Source: Colius striatus (Eukaryota > Chordata > Aves > Coliiformes > Coliidae). Taken from it: a DNA stretch of 64,000 nt. This document shows positions 26,201 through 47,806 of the stretch, in pieces. The DNA lies in NCBI RefSeq assembly GCF_028858725.1, contig NC_084765.1:11487501-11551500 (forward strand), written 5' to 3'. Made by a program: the position numbers and the translations under genes. The notes beneath the pieces were generated by a model. That model worked only from the letters and a program-made list of their open reading frames with translations. It searched no databases and was not told the DNA's origin. The stretch's first letter is position 1; each line of letters begins with the position of its first letter.

Positions 26201-29200
26201 CCCAAAACAGAAACTCCTGAGACTAAACTGTACTGCTTATTTTAAGGGATGCAATACTAGTGACAGAAGGTATTCAAGCGGATGCTGATTACTGATCTGC
26301 TGAAGGGTGAATTTCTCATTAGCCTAGAGCAATTGTCATTGTAATTAATTGCTTCCCACGCTTCTTTGCTAAGTAAAGGTTGCTGTAATAACAAGTGCTG
26401 CCATCATTTAAATTTTTTAACTGAACACAGGGAATAGACAAAACAGAATCTGTATTTACTTTGTTTTTCTTTCTGTGCAAATGTCATATTGCTTTCATGT
26501 GGCAATGACTGCAGAAGTGCTGATTCAATCACTTATTTACATAATCCCTTCAGATTTTTCTTTTATATCATTGTTGTTAATAAAAAGATTTTCTCAGCTG
26601 AGCAAAGGAAGTGAAGCAGGCAAGTTCCATATGTGAATAGGGTAAACTGACATAAAAGATGGTAATTTGCATTAGTAAGAAATAATCATAATGCAGATGA
26701 TTAAAATTCTGGTAAATAGTGGCTACCTTACCTGCCCTGAGGAACACCACCCTGTGACAGTGAATGTCTCTTCAGCTGCAGAGTGCAAAGCAACCCTACA
26801 CAGAATTGTTTGACACAGCACAGTAGAGTCTGATGTTATTACTGCTTAGTGCATAAAATTCTTTTACAGGGAAAAGGTTTAAAAATACTCTTATTCACAC
26901 GTGAATCAGCGCAATAGAGTAAGGATAAGGAGAGACATGGCCCCATGCACTGTTGGCTTCATAGATTATGTGACTTTGGGAAGGCTCCTGCAACGGGAAA
27001 AGAAAAGCAGAAAATGCCTGAAAATGTAAAGCTCTTTATAACCTACTTTTATGACAAGTGAGCAGAAAAGATATGCCTCTGGAGTAGCTTCCTCCCACCA
27101 GCACCTAGGGATGTACCTCCTGGGCTGTGTCTTCATTGCACAGTCTTGCTCCCGAGTACCCTGCTCAAGCTGTGACCCAATGGCCCTGAGGCATTTACTG
27201 CACCCCCTAGTTCACCCCCTCCGTGGCCAGGGTGCCAGCAGGACTTCACCCTCCTCACAGCCCCAGAAGCAGAGCCTTTGAATGATCAAAGCCAAAGACT
27301 GCCAATAGCTCCTGGGGGAACTAGGTGTGTGAGTACTGATGATGGAGACAAAGGTGACAGCAGTCACAAAATTGTGAAAAGGTCACTTTGAATTCTACAC
27401 AGCGCACTGACAGCAAAGCGCTAGGTTTAGCTTAGAGACACCAGCACACAGTTGCAACTCTCAGAACAAATCTTGTTATTAAAACATATTCTGTCTTTAA
27501 AAAGCCAATTAGACATGAGAGCTCAGCTCCACTAATTTAAAAGCGAGTTGGTCTGGTAAGGACTGAGTCAGTAGTACAGAGAGTCACCTACACACCACTA
27601 AACCTTCCAGGACTCTCTTGAAAATGAAACCCACCTTCAGTTCGTCTGGAAAATCAGGTAGCTGAATAACAGCTTTCAATCAGCAATCAATCAGCCTTTT
27701 TTGTTGTTGTTGCTGTTTTTTTAAATCACCTTTCCTTTACTTTTTTGTTTGTTTGTTTTTTAACAGTATTGCTTCTGACAAATACAAATTGCTTCTGGTG
27801 TGCTGACAAATACATTTAAAAAAACCAACCTGAAAAAACCCTAAATGTTAAATAAAAACTTCCAGCACATTTTTCTTATTAATTCATTCAGTAGTTTTGC
27901 CTACTAAACCACTGCTTACTGTCTTCCAGGGAAAGAACAGACTTATCTTCTAGGAGAAGTAATCTTTACCTCCTGCAGCAGCAAGAGTTTGTGGCTCACA
28001 AGTTCCTATCTCTTTTTTTTTTCTGGTGTCCCTGGATTTGAGGAACCTCCAAGAATGGGCTTGAAGGTCCTGAAGGCCATTCCAGCTGTTTAAAAAAAGG
28101 ACATTTATTACCTGTGTATTAGAACTCTTTGACTTTGCTAGAAAATTAGTCTATCAGACTATTAGAAATCTTTTCCTACACCAAGCTTTTCCAAGTGCAC
28201 TGATGCCTTTGAAAGCCCACATTATTTACTTCAGCTGAAAACCTGATCCGTGTTTTTCTAAAGATTCAGCATGTTTTTCAACTCATCAGTCAATTTGCCC
28301 ATTGTAGACTAGGAGCGTGGGAGGTGAGGAAGACACAGAGCCACCTTCACGCTTCAAAACACTTTCATTGCAGATACAGTCATTACAGGGATAAATTGTT
28401 TGGCTAAGGCTGAAACCTGATGTATGCTCATTATACTCTGCTGGCAATTTTCCCTGAATTTTAAATAACGGTGCTTTGTGTTTCCATAGTAACTCAAGAT
28501 CCTTTACCGAGGTGCCTGATGCACTGTTAATATTACACAACTCACTGTATTAAAGTACAATGGCACAACTGAAAAGTATACTGTATCTAAAGGATTTTGT
28601 TCCTAGCCACCAACTGGAGGCTGTGGGAAGACAGAGGGAATAGAGCAGCTTTTGACCATGTACAGTGTCACTACTCAGCCGTTTAGGACAGAAAACGGAT
28701 CTAAGACAAAAGGTATGAAAGACAGGAGAGGGAATAAACGGGCCGAGTCCCACAGCCCACTGTTCCTCTGTGAGGCGTGTCAGTATGAAGGGTTTCCACG
28801 GCCTGGGCTTGAGCACTTGCTGGGCGGGGGCTGCCGTGCTGGGACGGGCTGGATCCAGCCCCAGCAGCACCGGCGGGGCTTTGAGGCTCACACCGTGCAG
28901 GGCAAAACTGGGAAACCGCCTGATCTGTCGGGTTTCAATGGATGGTGGCTGGAAAGGCTGCAGCTCACCAATACGGGCTGCCCTCTGAACAGCGGTGAAT
29001 ACTGCTGCTGTGTGGAAATGATTAACAACCCCACTACGAATAGGGCACGTCGCTGGATTGCAGTGATGTCTTCTCCCATAAACAGATCTGTCTCTCTGTC
29101 TACACCATGTTACTTATACGAATTGTTCTTGTGGGATTAGTTAGGGAAAGCACTGTAACTGGAACGTCTCATTTAGTGCTACTTGGAATCCACTTCAATC

Positions 29201-29215
29201 TTCCGTGGGTTTATT
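17238..29215. other. NRIP3-TMEM9B intergenic region
   Basis: Twelve kilobases without a coding exon I can support. It contains a CR1 tail at 23197-23402 and AT-rich blocks with many homeodomain-like TAAT sites (19790-20010, 22030-22330, 26270-26710) that resemble conserved non-coding elements. A short T-rich run is at 17358-17380. No RNA gene seen. AATAAA motifs close to the end of duplication copy B were not found by eye. Confidence 0.5.
23197..23402 (+). mobile_element. CR1 LINE 3'-end fragment
   Basis: The segment runs through the typical CR1 tail: GTGAGGGTGACAGAGCACTG, then CCTGGACGTGTTCCTTTGTG, then GTTGGACTGGATGATCTTTA, and ends in the octamer-like repeat ATTCTATGATTCTGTGATT. It is 5'-truncated and in the same orientation as the genes. 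Divergence looks moderate. Confidence 0.9.
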
Positions 29216-29219
29216 CAGG

Positions 29220-29662
29220 AAAGCCGCCCCGCAGTGAGCGCGCACTGTGCCGGCGGCTCCTGCAGCTGCTGCCGCGCCGACCGGCGCCTGCGCTCCCTCG
29301 CCGCCACGCGGAGACAGGCCCCCAGCGGGACGCGCCCTCGGGGCCGCCCCTGGGCCCCGCACGGCGGCGGCGTGGCCGAGTGCCGGAGCGGCCGCGGCGC
29401 TGTGCCTGGCCGCCTGTCCCGCCCCAGCCCTCCCGCGCGCCGCGTCCTCCCGCCGAGCCTCGCGGGGTCGCGGGTCTCCGCGTGGGGTCGGCCCGCGTGG
29501 ACACGCCCTCCCGGCCGGAACCATTCGGCGGCGGCGCCGTTCCCGCGGGGGACGTTATCGCGGGAGGACGCCGCCTGACGTGCGGCCGGCGGAAGGCGGA
29601 AGTGATGGCGGCGGGCGCTGCGGGGCCGGCGGCGCGGCGGCGGTGAGCGGTCGGGGCCCGAT
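29220..29662 (+). promoter_or_regulatory. TMEM9B: TMEM9B CpG-island promoter and 5' UTR
   Basis: Composition switches sharply to very GC- and CpG-rich at about 29220 and stays so to about 30060. Within the last 100 bases before the start codon are a CRE-like TGACGTG (about 29576), an ETS-type GCGGAAGTG (29596-29604) directly followed by a YY1-like ATGGCGGC (29605-29612), and a second ATGGCGGC that overlaps the start codon itself. No TATA box. This is a typical housekeeping promoter; the exact start site cannot be read from sequence. Confidence 0.7.
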
Positions 29663-39279
<9,617 letters not shown>

Positions 39280-40275
39280 TTGCGTTTCAGTAAAATAACT
39301 CCAGGGAAGTGGACTAATTGAAAGAGCTGATTGAGTCTTCCTGATCCTGCCGATTCAGAAGGGTTTTTCTTGGATAGTTGATTTTAAAAACATAAAGGAA
39401 AAAAAAGTATTTGAACTCTGAAGGAATGTACTGGAGAGGAAGCAATCGAAAAAGATTAGTTAACCAAAAGCTAAAATCCTTACATTTTCAAATGGCTTTT
39501 ACTAACAAAACTGAAAAGAAAACAAACCCTAAGATACTTTGGGTTGCCACTGTGGTACCGTATTTACAGTTGTGACTTTATGGTGATTTTTAAGTATATA
39601 TTTCTCTCTACTATTTATGTGGTTAAAAAGTACCAAGGAACACAGTAACTCACAAATCACTTTATGTAAAGACCTTTTGTAAATATACTTTGATTTTCTG
39701 CTGACTAATGGTAGGTACTGGAAATCTAAGTCTTGCAATATAGTTTTCATATCAGAGAATGAAATCTTGATTGGCTGTATTCATCATTTGGTTTCTTGCA
39801 CTCGTACTTTCAAGATGCTTGTATGTCAAGTGGTGTTTGCAGATTTAAGGCAAAACTGAAGTGGACACCGAGTCTTTGAGCTGCATACTTAAAGTACTGT
39901 GATGTAGATAAACTCAAATGCAGTGTATATCAAGACAGTGTTGGAATTTTGTTCTATTTTCCTTTAATAGCTTAATATATTGTATGTGTATGATATCTCT
40001 TTAAAAAAGAATCTTTTCCCTATCTTTTCATGGGTAAAGTCTCAGGAGTTAGTATATGATTAAATATTTATTATAAAAATCTCTCTGCATTTGTCTGGAT
40101 TGATGATGTAAGGCACATACTTTCTCTAGCACCTGTCATCTTGGGACTTAAGTGTATTTTTTTATCTGTGATTCTGTACTCATCTCTCTGAAGAGGTACA
40201 CAGTTGCTAGATGACTAACTTTCATATATCTCCTTTGGAATGTAACAATTAAAGATAAAACTGATTTTTGAAAAA
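39280..40275 (+). other. TMEM9B: TMEM9B 3' UTR with probable poly(A) signal ATTAAA at 40248
   Basis: AT-rich sequence directly after the TMEM9B stop. The variant hexamer ATTAAA at 40248-40253 (in GTAACAATTAAAGATAAAAC) is followed within 40 bases by TTTGTGTTATC-type GT-rich sequence, making it the best candidate end. The length of about 1 kb fits a terminal exon; transcripts are needed to fix it. Confidence 0.5.
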
Positions 40276-43200
40276 TGGATTTGTGTTATCTATATGGCAT
40301 CATTTTCCCCTCTCATTACCCTGCATGTAAATTCCATGCATAAAAGCACGTCTGTGAAAATGCTTCAGAGTAGAAATATGCATTGTTCAGTGCTTAGATA
40401 AAGGCAAGAAAGGCTTGCCAAACTCCTAATTAAAAAAATGTTTTAATCCCTGACTCAAACGTAGCTACACATAGGTAGTTACATTAGTATCTTGGAGTTT
40501 TCAGTTCCAGTGTGGAAGCATATGGTGAAAGGATTAGTACTATGTGTTGTTGGGGGTAGTTTTGGCTTGCTTAGCTCACAGCCTGCTAGACAGAGTAGCA
40601 TAGGAAATAAATTGTACCTGTACCCATAGCTCTGCCATGTCACAGGTGGAAATGTAGTCACTCCGTAACAACACTTGCACTGACAGCAGCTCTTTTGCAG
40701 GTAACAGCTTCATTCTCTTGTTGATCTTGTTGTCTTCTGAAAACTGGATTAATCTGAGGGGAATGATAATAAGTGGCTAATTGGTGGAGGTACAGAATTC
40801 ATTCTTTATATAAAAAAGGAGGGAAAGAAAGTACAAGTTGGACTGACAGGACAAAAAAGGATAATCCAGACTTGGGTTCAGTTACTGTGTTCAACGTTCC
40901 ACCCTGATGAATCAGTAACTGGTTATGACAGTGAGGTACTTAGGGTCCCCTAAAGAAAAACAATATAACTTGTTTGTTGAATACATACCTGTCTACCAGT
41001 TCTAGTGCATGTTCTACCTCTTGGCTGCCTTTCTGATGAAGCCTGAAGCTGGTGTGGGAAGGAAGATGCAGAACACAGCCTTGTGGTCCCATACACAAGG
41101 GCAGCAGGAGCAGAGTGCTTTTTTTAGCTGATGGTCCCAAGACAAGGCTGGGTGTATGTAGTTCTCTTCATAGTAGATCAAGTGTTTCTAATTCTACAGA
41201 GTCTTTTCAAAGTCTTGATCTAAACTGCTTTGGGTTTGTATTTTTTGTGTGGTTTTACTTTGATTGATAGAAGGGCTAAATAGTGAGATAAAATGTCAAG
41301 GTAATCCTGTAAAATGTGAGAGTTTTGAAGTTAGGCGTTCTGTTTCCTTGCAACTGTACAATTGGACAGCTGTATGTATGTAGCATCTAAACACCTATAT
41401 ATATTTGATTATAAAGACTGATTGCTCCATGCTGTGTTTCTAAGTTTAAGCAAAACTTTCAAAAGCTTTCATCCTACTGATTGCTCGCTGTTTACAGAGC
41501 TTGTCTTGTATACCTCCATAAATTCTTTTAGAAACCCTTTCTATGATATTACACTTCTTAACACTGAGGCAGTTTCCCAAACTTGCAGGTATCATAAAAA
41601 TTAAATTGGAGGGTATTAAGCTAACTCAAGTGTGTTCTCACCTCTAATCTGGAGAGAAGTCTATTACAAGTTTCTTCTAAATAAATGCTTATTTTCTGTG
41701 TTTAAAATGAAGCTATGAAAATTAATTTGCTTATGCCTTGATGGTAAATATTTAAATTCTAGCTGATTGTTAGATAGTAAAGTACAAAATGCCAATAAAT
41801 GAAACTACTGCTTTAGTAAACTGTAACAATACATACAGGAAGTAAACAAAATACATTCCTAGTTACTGTTTCAGGTAATCTAGTTGTGTTCAATACAGTT
41901 TTGAAATTTCTAGCCATTACTGCCAAGTTTTGTTGCCATCATAGCTGTGGTGTGGGTGGAAGAGCCAAACCAGAAATGAGCAGATCTAACTGTAAGCTAC
42001 TTTACATGTTGTCAATTGACTATAAATTGCAGCAGCCATTGACTCAGCGGAACCAGCTACAGAATTCAGGTAAGAGACTTGCATATTGCTGTATCTAGCA
42101 ACAGATCTTGACTGAACAGCAGTGTGTTTGTAAATGACTTACCAGCTATTCCGTAGCAGTGCTCCCGTAGCTCTTTAGTGAATTGTGTTTAATATGATCT
42201 CTTATTAAATACAGTGTAAGAAAAATGGAACATTAACTTTTTTTTTTAATATCATTCAGATGTTTTCAGGTATTATTCATCAGTCTTAAAACAGCACATC
42301 TTGTTTCCTTGGATTTTACTTTCATCTGAAGACCGGTGAGTCTCTAGTCTAAAAGGAAAACGATTCTAACAATTTTGTTTTGCCCTGGTTCGAGTAGTAA
42401 AGCAGCAAATAACTGTTTTATGTAATATTCTTTGCAAGCAGAAGCATCAGTACTAAGCAACAAATACTGCAGGTATGTCTTCTTGAGGGGTTGTGTTGGT
42501 TTCTTAGTTTGTTGCTCTGTAATGATGTTTTGTCATAAAAGATTTTTTCTCCGTAACACTTTTTTCCTCAGACAATGTTTTAAAGTTGTTAGCAGTGGAA
42601 AGCTTTTAGACAATAACCCAACCTGTGTAAATAGAAAAGGGCAAGAGGACTGTCCACTATTTTCATTTTATTATGAGTATATGTATTCACCTCTTGATTT
42701 TTTGCATACATATTAATATAAAATGGATGTGTGTTCATGTTTGCAACCTACCTACAGAAGTACCTGTTTAAGATGCATGTGACTCTCTCTCTTGTCTAAC
42801 ACCATGCTATAAACACATTCTTAACTCACAGGATTTCTGTTGTGAGATCTATGTGCATTAGAAAAAGAGACAATGCTGAGTACAGAGGCATTTTGATAGA
42901 CTGAGTTGTGAGAACAGGTCCATACTAAGTACTAAATGGGACAGGTTCAAAGTCATTAGAATGCATTAAAATATCTCCATATCCTTGTGAAAGATGAAAG
43001 GGTCACACATGTTACGGAACTGTGGTCAGAACTTCTGAAGCTTTTGTGAGTATGGGATTCTAGTAACCTAGTTTAATGTTCAGGTATGTTTACCATTTTG
43101 GTAAGTGTAAAATACCGTGTTTTGGACAGCAACGTATAGATGTGGAAGCGGATGGTAAGTGTTTTGGGTACAGTCTGTGTAGGCAAGTATTGCTGCAGTC

Positions 43201-44125
43201 CAAGAGGGCTGCAGTAACCACAGATCACAGTAATTTGTTAAATTTATTTTGAAGTGACTTTTAGGCAACAATCATTACTGCTATGCTGATATTTTTCTGT
43301 TTGAATAGTGGTATTAGGAAGGCTCTATGATGTGGCTTCCTATAAAACACTGCAAGATTATCTTTCTAGCAAATATATAATGGTGATTTGAGTAATGCCT
43401 GCTGTATTGCTGCTCTGGAGAGAGGATATATGGTTATAGGTTTTTAGCAGTGCCCCCTTGGCTGTGTCCAGTCCATTATTCCAATTATAAATTGGTTTAC
43501 TATATAATTTGAACATACATTTTAAAGTTTAATAAATTATTCCATAATCCTCTATTAGTAGGGTTACATTTAGTATTTCATATCTGTGTTTAATCTGCAG
43601 GTGAGTGCAGAAGCAGCATGAGGACCCAAGGACAGGTTAGGTTTAGCAGAAATTCATCCTCTAAATTTTTGCAAAACTCTTTATGTAGAATAGATGTAAA
43701 TACTTGACAGACATAAAACTGAGATCCATTCTCTGCACAAATTTTCCATCTAATTAAGACAGTATGGTGAATGACACATCAAATGAATAGAGAGGAAAAA
43801 ATAATTTGTCTTTGAAGACTCTTGGGTATGGATAGGGAATCTGTTACTGGAACTGTAGATTTCTTTTCAGAGAGGAGAAAGGGGTGGAGAGAATGCCTCA
43901 GATGTTGGCCTGCTTTGTTTATTGACTGTAGAGATAGAAGTTTTGGTGTATTTGCAGCAAGATGGTTGGTCCTATGTGGAGTACATAAATGTCGATTTTC
44001 TTGTTTATTAAAGCTGAGGAGACTGCTGTTTGCTTTAGGAAGCTTTCATGGTTTTATTTTCTTAAAATTACTTTAATCAGTGTTGCTGATTTGCACTTTC
44101 TCATCTTTTCAAATGGGACCCTGTC
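40276..44125. other. TMEM9B-ASCL3 intergenic region
   Basis: AT-rich unique DNA. No coding exon, CR1 tail or RNA gene seen. Open frames here are short, start without context and show no similarity I recognise. Confidence 0.5.
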
Positions 44126-44130
44126 TGCTC

Positions 44131-44137
44131 TATATAA
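44131..44137 (+). promoter_or_regulatory. ASCL3: TATA box of ASCL3
   Basis: TATATAA within CTGCTCTATATAACAATC, 163 bases before the ASCL3 start codon. Transcription would start near 44160, which leaves a short first exon ending at the CTCAG/GTGAGT donor (44226/44227). A TATA promoter suits a gene with cell-type-restricted expression. Confidence 0.6.
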
Positions 44138-44226
44138 CAATCTCTCAACACCATTCCTAAATGTCACAAATGCATTTAAAGCCTCTTCCAGAAAATGCCG
44201 ATAATGCCAAGTGTTGGCAAGCTCAG

Positions 44227-44288
44227 GTGAGTTTTTCCTGCTGTTCAGTATGAGTTGTTTAAACTATTATATAATTATGCATTTCCAG
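44227..44288 (+). other. ASCL3: Putative 62-bp intron in ASCL3 5' UTR
   Basis: A consensus donor CTCAG/GTGAGTTT and a consensus acceptor ATTATGCATTTCCAG/GTTAA lie only 62 bases apart. The acceptor is five bases before the start codon at 44294. The human gene, as I recall, also has a non-coding first exon. The intron would be near the lower size limit for vertebrate splicing. Confidence 0.5.
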
Positions 44289-44293
44289 GTTAA

Positions 44294-44836
44294 ATGCAGA
44301 ACCTGATGGATGGCAAAAGCTACTGTAACCTCATGGAGAAGCTGACCATCTGTACTGAGACTCAGCACATACAGCTGGCCAGGCCCTTCTGTGCTGACCC
44401 AGTGGTCACATTTCACATGTACCCTGAAACACCAAACCAGGGCACTTGCTCTGAAGATTTGTCATTCCTTCCTTTCATGCCCGAGCACCTCATGGCAGAG
44501 AACTGCAGCGAGCCCTGTGCCTTTCCCTACCAAATGCCCTATTCCAATTACCGCAGAAGTGAGTACTCCTATGGGCCAGCTTTCATCAGAAAGAGGAATG
44601 AGAGGGAAAGACAGAGGGTTAAATGTGTCAATGAAGGCTATGCTAAACTGAGGCGTCACCTACCCAAGGAATACTTGGAGAAGCGGCTCAGCAAAGTAGA
44701 GACGCTCCGTGCCGCAATAAAATACATCAGCTACCTACAGTCTGTTCTCTACAGTGGTTCTCTGGTGGCAGAAAAAAATGTCACAGAGCCAAGCCATGCA
44801 CCTAGCAAACAAAACCAGTTTCTGAAGACAATCTAA
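44294..44836 (+). CDS. ASCL3: ASCL3, achaete-scute family bHLH transcription factor 3
   Basis: A single coding exon of 180 residues; human ASCL3 has 181. It is a class II bHLH activator/repressor that dimerises with E proteins on E-boxes; in mammals it marks salivary duct progenitors and ionocyte-type cells. The N-terminal half carries conserved ASCL3 segments (PVVTFHMYPETP, FPYQMPYSNYR, SEYSYGPAFIRKRNERERQR). The basic region and helix 1 lie at residues 98-120 (RKRNERERQRVKCVNEGYAK), the loop at 121-129 and helix 2 at 130-151 (RLSKVETLRAAIKYISYLQS). The NERERxRVxxVNxGY signature is intact. The tail is short and poorly conserved. Start chosen at 44294 because it follows the acceptor and an upstream TAA; Met5 is a weaker alternative. 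No break seen. Confidence 0.96.
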   Translation: MQNLMDGKSYCNLMEKLTICTETQHIQLARPFCADPVVTFHMYPETPNQGTCSEDLSFLPFMPEHLMAENCSEPCAFPYQMPYSNYRRSEYSYGPAFIRKRNERERQRVKCVNEGYAKLRRHLPKEYLEKRLSKVETLRAAIKYISYLQSVLYSGSLVAEKNVTEPSHAPSKQNQFLKTI

Positions 44837-45138
44837 GCAGTTAGAAACTAAGTTCCAAATCCCATGTGGGAACCAAGTAGCCACTATATTAGTAGTGCCG
44901 GGTGTGTTCCTGGCGCAGCTCGGGAGCAGATCATAGCATGCGTCAGTATCCGCCCACAGAAGAGTTTCAGTTTTACAGATGGTAACTACACTTAAATACG
45001 AAAGAGACTGAGGAAATCTCATCTGAATGACTTAAGTTAGTTAACTCATGGAAATCAAAAAACACTTTGATCACCAAACCAAAAATGTAATACCTATACA
45101 TGTAAAGTAACTGTATCATCACAGCTTGCATGCTTTAA

Positions 45139-45144
45139 AATAAA
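45139..45144 (+). terminator. ASCL3: ASCL3 polyadenylation signal
   Basis: AATAAA in CTTTAAAATAAAATCTTT, 300 bases after the stop codon, followed by TTTTCTGTAATGTTACTGG, which offers a GT-rich downstream element. Confidence 0.65.
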
Positions 45145-47806
45145 ATCTTTCCACTTACAGGACTGAGATTCCTCTCATTTTCTGTAATGTTACTGGTTTA
45201 CCCTCACATTCACTTTCTTAAAAGATTTTTGGTCTGATTGCCAGTGTTTCTCTTAGAGGTGTTTTTAGAGGTTCCCAGGAATGTTGTTAGATGCCAATAG
45301 AAAGGGCAACTTAGTTTAAAAGAGGGGAAATAAAAAGAGGGTAGCAGATCTCTGTTACTCAACACAAGAACAGCATAACATCTTGCAAGTGCTATTCCAT
45401 CCTTTTCTTACTAATGAATATTTTAACCCCATTAAAAACTGTTGACTTAGCCCATTTTCTATTGAAAATTGAATTCTTCAGCTGTCCGCGCCCTTAAAAA
45501 TTACTATGACTTCTCTCACAACACACAGTATAAAGAAAGTTGGCAAGGTCTTGGCTTTGGGGGGGGAAAAAAAAACAACAGTCTTGCAATAGAAATTTTT
45601 TGGGACTTAGATACTGACAATGGTTGAGGTCTGGGATGGTCTTCCCTGACCTCCCAGTCTGTTCCTCTATATTATTGATAGTTTCAGCTAAGTGGAATAG
45701 AATAGATTGACGAGAAGATGGTGAGGAGAGTTTATCTCATAACTGGCAAAGTGTTCTTAACATTTGCTGTATGTAAGGGAATTGTATTATTGACAGTAAC
45801 AGTTCTGCTGACAGCATGGGAGCAGGTAGTCTGTGATGCAGCAGAACATGCAGAAAATGGTTACAGACCTCTTAAGTCCTATATCCTTGTCCTTAATTGC
45901 ATTCATACACTCTGTTTTCTTGTTTTTATAGCAGTGAATTGAAAAATGCATACAAAGTGCAACTAAGTATTCACCACCACCACCACCAAAAAGAAAAAGA
46001 GTCTAACCTTTGTTAAGGAGAAACTGAAGATCAGGGATCACAGCAGAGGTTAACGGGTGGATTTCTGCAGTTTAATTCAGCATGTTTTTGATATTCACTT
46101 TGCAGAAAAATGTTAGAGTTCATTAATCCTCTTTATTGTGAAAAGGGAAAGTTTGTAAAGTGATTTGACCTCAGTTTGTCTCAGGCTTTTTTTTCTACAT
46201 CTGAACTGTGTCTTTGTATGATGCTATTTTTTACCCTTCAATAGTAGGCAGAAAGCCTAGAGGACACTGTGCCCTCTTGCAATCCCTTCTTTGCCCCTGC
46301 AGTCTTTTAGCACAGTATCTGAATCAATGGGGAGCTGGAAAGGGAGAGCAGAGGCATAGCAGACAAATGGTCCTTTCTGTAGCCGTGTTCCCCTGGTTTT
46401 TAACTGGATAGGTCAGGATGGCTGATCCTGGTAGTAACAACTGTGGCAACCTCCATAGCAACGAGGAAACACTGAGACCCAACAGCTTCCTGAGTCAGAC
46501 AGGCATAAAGGCAGGATTTTTTCATTGGAACTAAATCTAAAACAACCAGATGTAGTGTTACCAAAAGCTGGTAAGTCTGAAACACTGCTGTGTTGAAGTA
46601 CTTGGAATTACTTGGAAAAAAGATCCTGAAATGTTGCACAACTGCCTTTGTCCATGGCTTGTTTTATACAGAAATAGGGGACCTGGCTCTAGGCAGTAAC
46701 AGCACTGAGGGAGGTTAAAATGCTTTAATGTAGAAGTGATAGTTGCATTTCTTTGTAATGTGTTGTCAATTCCATCTTATTTTTGTTTATGACAGAGGTG
46801 TTTGTGTGGTTTTGAAACAAGTGTATACTTTGTGTTGATTTTCTGACTTTTGATGCTTTTTGGAGCAATTAATCCACTCTTCTTGCTGGGTCTGATGTGC
46901 TAGTTTTCTGCAATTTTATATAACTACGAGTTCTCATAAAAAGGCCTCCCAAATCACATCCCTTAGATAAGAGACAAAATAACATTTAGACATGAGTGCT
47001 TAAACTGTATTTTGTAAGGTAAATTAGACATTTAAAATTCATGTTGTGGAATTTCCATGCAAACATTTCCAAGCAGTATTGAAAAAAAAAAAAAAGAGTG
47101 GAAGCTTGTCTACTAGATCTTGTCAGATTACCCAGAGATAGCACCACACCATCAATCTTACTGTGACAGCCTCTGAGTAGTTATCAGCTGTCAAATCTGA
47201 GCATCTCATTCTTTCTTATGGCAAGTCATAATCCTACTGTTGTAAAACATGACAGGACAGCTGAAAGATCAAAATATTTCCTATTAATACATCACTATAA
47301 ATAAAACAAGTAACAGGCAACTGTAATTTTAACATCATGTTTGAAAACTGTCATGTTTACTCAGCTTGTCAACTTCAGCTGTGGTTTTTGCCTCAGCTTG
47401 TAAAATAGGGAAGGTTGGGATGGGACTATGTACAGGAAGCTTTAAAGGAGAGAGGAGGTAAAAGAGATGGATGTTACAGAGGGAAACAAAAGCTGGAGGG
47501 AGGTGAAAGCTATTGCTTTCTGGGGATTTTCACAGCCTTTCTAGCTCCCTTGGGTGTTTCTGTCCCTCTGACAGGTTGGGATTTGGGTGACTGAAGATCA
47601 CTGAAGTAGGTGATATCGGTTCATCTTACCAAATGCCAGCCTGGATATTTTGAATGAATTATTTTAAAATAAACAATAAAAGCCATAGAGTTCTTTGGAT
47701 ACACTGGAAAGCATTTGCTTGTGGGGGAAAATGCCAGTACATTGTCTCTGTCTCTTTTCTGCCAGCAGATCACTACTGAGCACTCCAGGTAGCTGCTCTC
47801 ACAAGA
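45145..47806. other. ASCL3-C11orf16 intergenic region and C11orf16 5' flank
   Basis: Unique sequence with a CCA/CAC microsatellite at 45972-45988 and short A runs near 45560 and 47082. No coding exon recognised. No CpG island or clear TATA box is seen before C11orf16; its transcription start is not visible. Confidence 0.5.

Noticed and set aside
45718-45942. Hydrophobic 74-codon frame that could pass for a small membrane protein
   Set aside because: No similarity recognised, no promoter or splice signals, and the composition is that of AT-rich spacer.
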